64,000 bases of DNA from Streptomyces sp. 840.1 (lineage in GTDB: Bacteria > Actinomycetota > Actinomycetes > Streptomycetales > Streptomycetaceae). This document shows positions 63,687 through 64,000 of this stretch, piece by piece. A model generated the notes under the pieces. That model saw only the letters and a program-made list of their open reading frames with translations, did no database searches and was not told where the DNA came from. The translations under genes and the position numbers were made by a program. Position 1 is the first letter of the stretch. Every line of letters starts with the position of its first letter. Where the stretch lies: contig NZ_RJUU01000002.1 of NCBI RefSeq assembly GCF_003751445.1, positions 186,001 to 250,000 of the forward strand. Direction: 5' to 3'.

Positions 63687-63932
63687 GGGGCCTGTTCGAT
63701 CGGGGCGGGCGCGGCCTCCTGTTTCTCAGTTCAGGGGGGTACGCTGCTGGTGGCGGCCCAGGCAGGGAGGTGCTGGCCGCTATTCAAAGTATGCACGGGC
63801 ATTGCCTCGCGTTTACTCCTGCGGGTTACGATCGCTCCCAGCGAATAGGTCGGACGAGTGTCCGATCCAGGGCAGTCCGACCCAAGGGCAGCGAGCCCAC
63901 CTCCAGCCGCCTCAGCGAGAAGGAAGCACATC

Positions 63933-64000
63933 ATGGGCAATCTGAAGCCTCTCGAGATCGTTCTGATCATCGCTGTCGTTCTCCTGTTGTTCGGTGCCAA
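63933..64000 (+). CDS. tatA: Twin-arginine translocase TatA (partial)
   Basis: Only the first 22 or so codons are in the window. They read MGNLKPLEIVLIIAVVLLLFGA, the N-terminal membrane helix of TatA followed by the expected FGA hinge. AGAAGGAAG precedes the ATG. TatA forms the pore-lining oligomer that exports folded proteins. The following tatC would lie just outside. The 3' end is cut by the window edge. Confidence 0.92.
   Translation, partial: MGNLKPLEIVLIIAVVLLLFGA

Overview
The window is a high-GC chromosomal segment of a Streptomyces. Evidence for this includes chaplins, MshC (mycothiol), ParJ, the gylR/glpF/glpK/glpD glycerol cluster, F420-type and 3Fe-4S proteins, GTG starts and dense GC-rich hairpins. 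From about 6.7 kb to the right end, the gene order matches, in reverse, what I remember of the S. coelicolor SCO1638-SCO1676 region, so this part is core chromosome. The left 6.7 kb looks accessory.

Layout. 1-957: no convincing gene. 958-6453: accessory block with a degenerate Nudix protein, an IclR regulator, a wHTH protein, an XRE regulator, and a translationally coupled pair of a tyrosine-recombinase-like protein and a DDE-transposase-like protein. The block ends at a 27-bp-arm perfect hairpin just before tRNA-Leu(GAG), whose 3' end faces it. 6.9-9.7 kb: M20 peptidase and two chaplin genes. 9.7-21.0 kb: DUF5703-like protein, a hypothetical, a RecD-like protein lacking Walker A, aldo/keto reductase, LLM oxidoreductase, ferritin-like protein, CorA, then the conserved run histidine phosphatase - DUF3090 - SCO1664 family - mshC. 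21.1-25.4 kb: secreted GH31 enzyme and ParJ. 25.6-32.2 kb: a probable L-fucose catabolism and ABC-uptake operon, ended by a convergent GntR/FCD regulator. A near-identical dyad lies in front of both the operon and the regulator. 32.4-37.5 kb: glycerol regulon gylR-glpF-glpK-glpD. 37.7-48.9 kb: metH, HAD hydrolase, peptide-binding lipoprotein, orphan response regulator, RecB-like nuclease, M50 protease, trmI and a secreted hypothetical.

48.9-64.0 kb is the complete Pup-proteasome locus: ferredoxin (divergent), arc, dop, pup, an endonuclease-VII-like gene, prcB, prcA, an intervening LacI/MFS pair, pafA, two FKBP genes, pafB, pafC, two small genes and the start of tatA. Pup ends in GGE, so it can be ligated by PafA without prior deamidation. 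ARC unfolds pupylated substrates into PrcA/PrcB, and Dop removes Pup. PafB/PafC are DNA-damage transcription activators. A good match to their promoter motif lies just upstream of pup, which would let the locus regulate itself.

The best candidate for an undescribed system is the XRE / recombinase-like / DDE-like module at 3.2-6.5 kb with its duplicated palindromic element. Other items worth pursuing are the zinc-rich nuclease embedded in the proteasome operon, the RecD-like protein with a dead ATP site, and a 180-bp inverted-repeat element at 15.3 kb. All functional statements rest on reading the sequence and remembered family knowledge; no database search was run.
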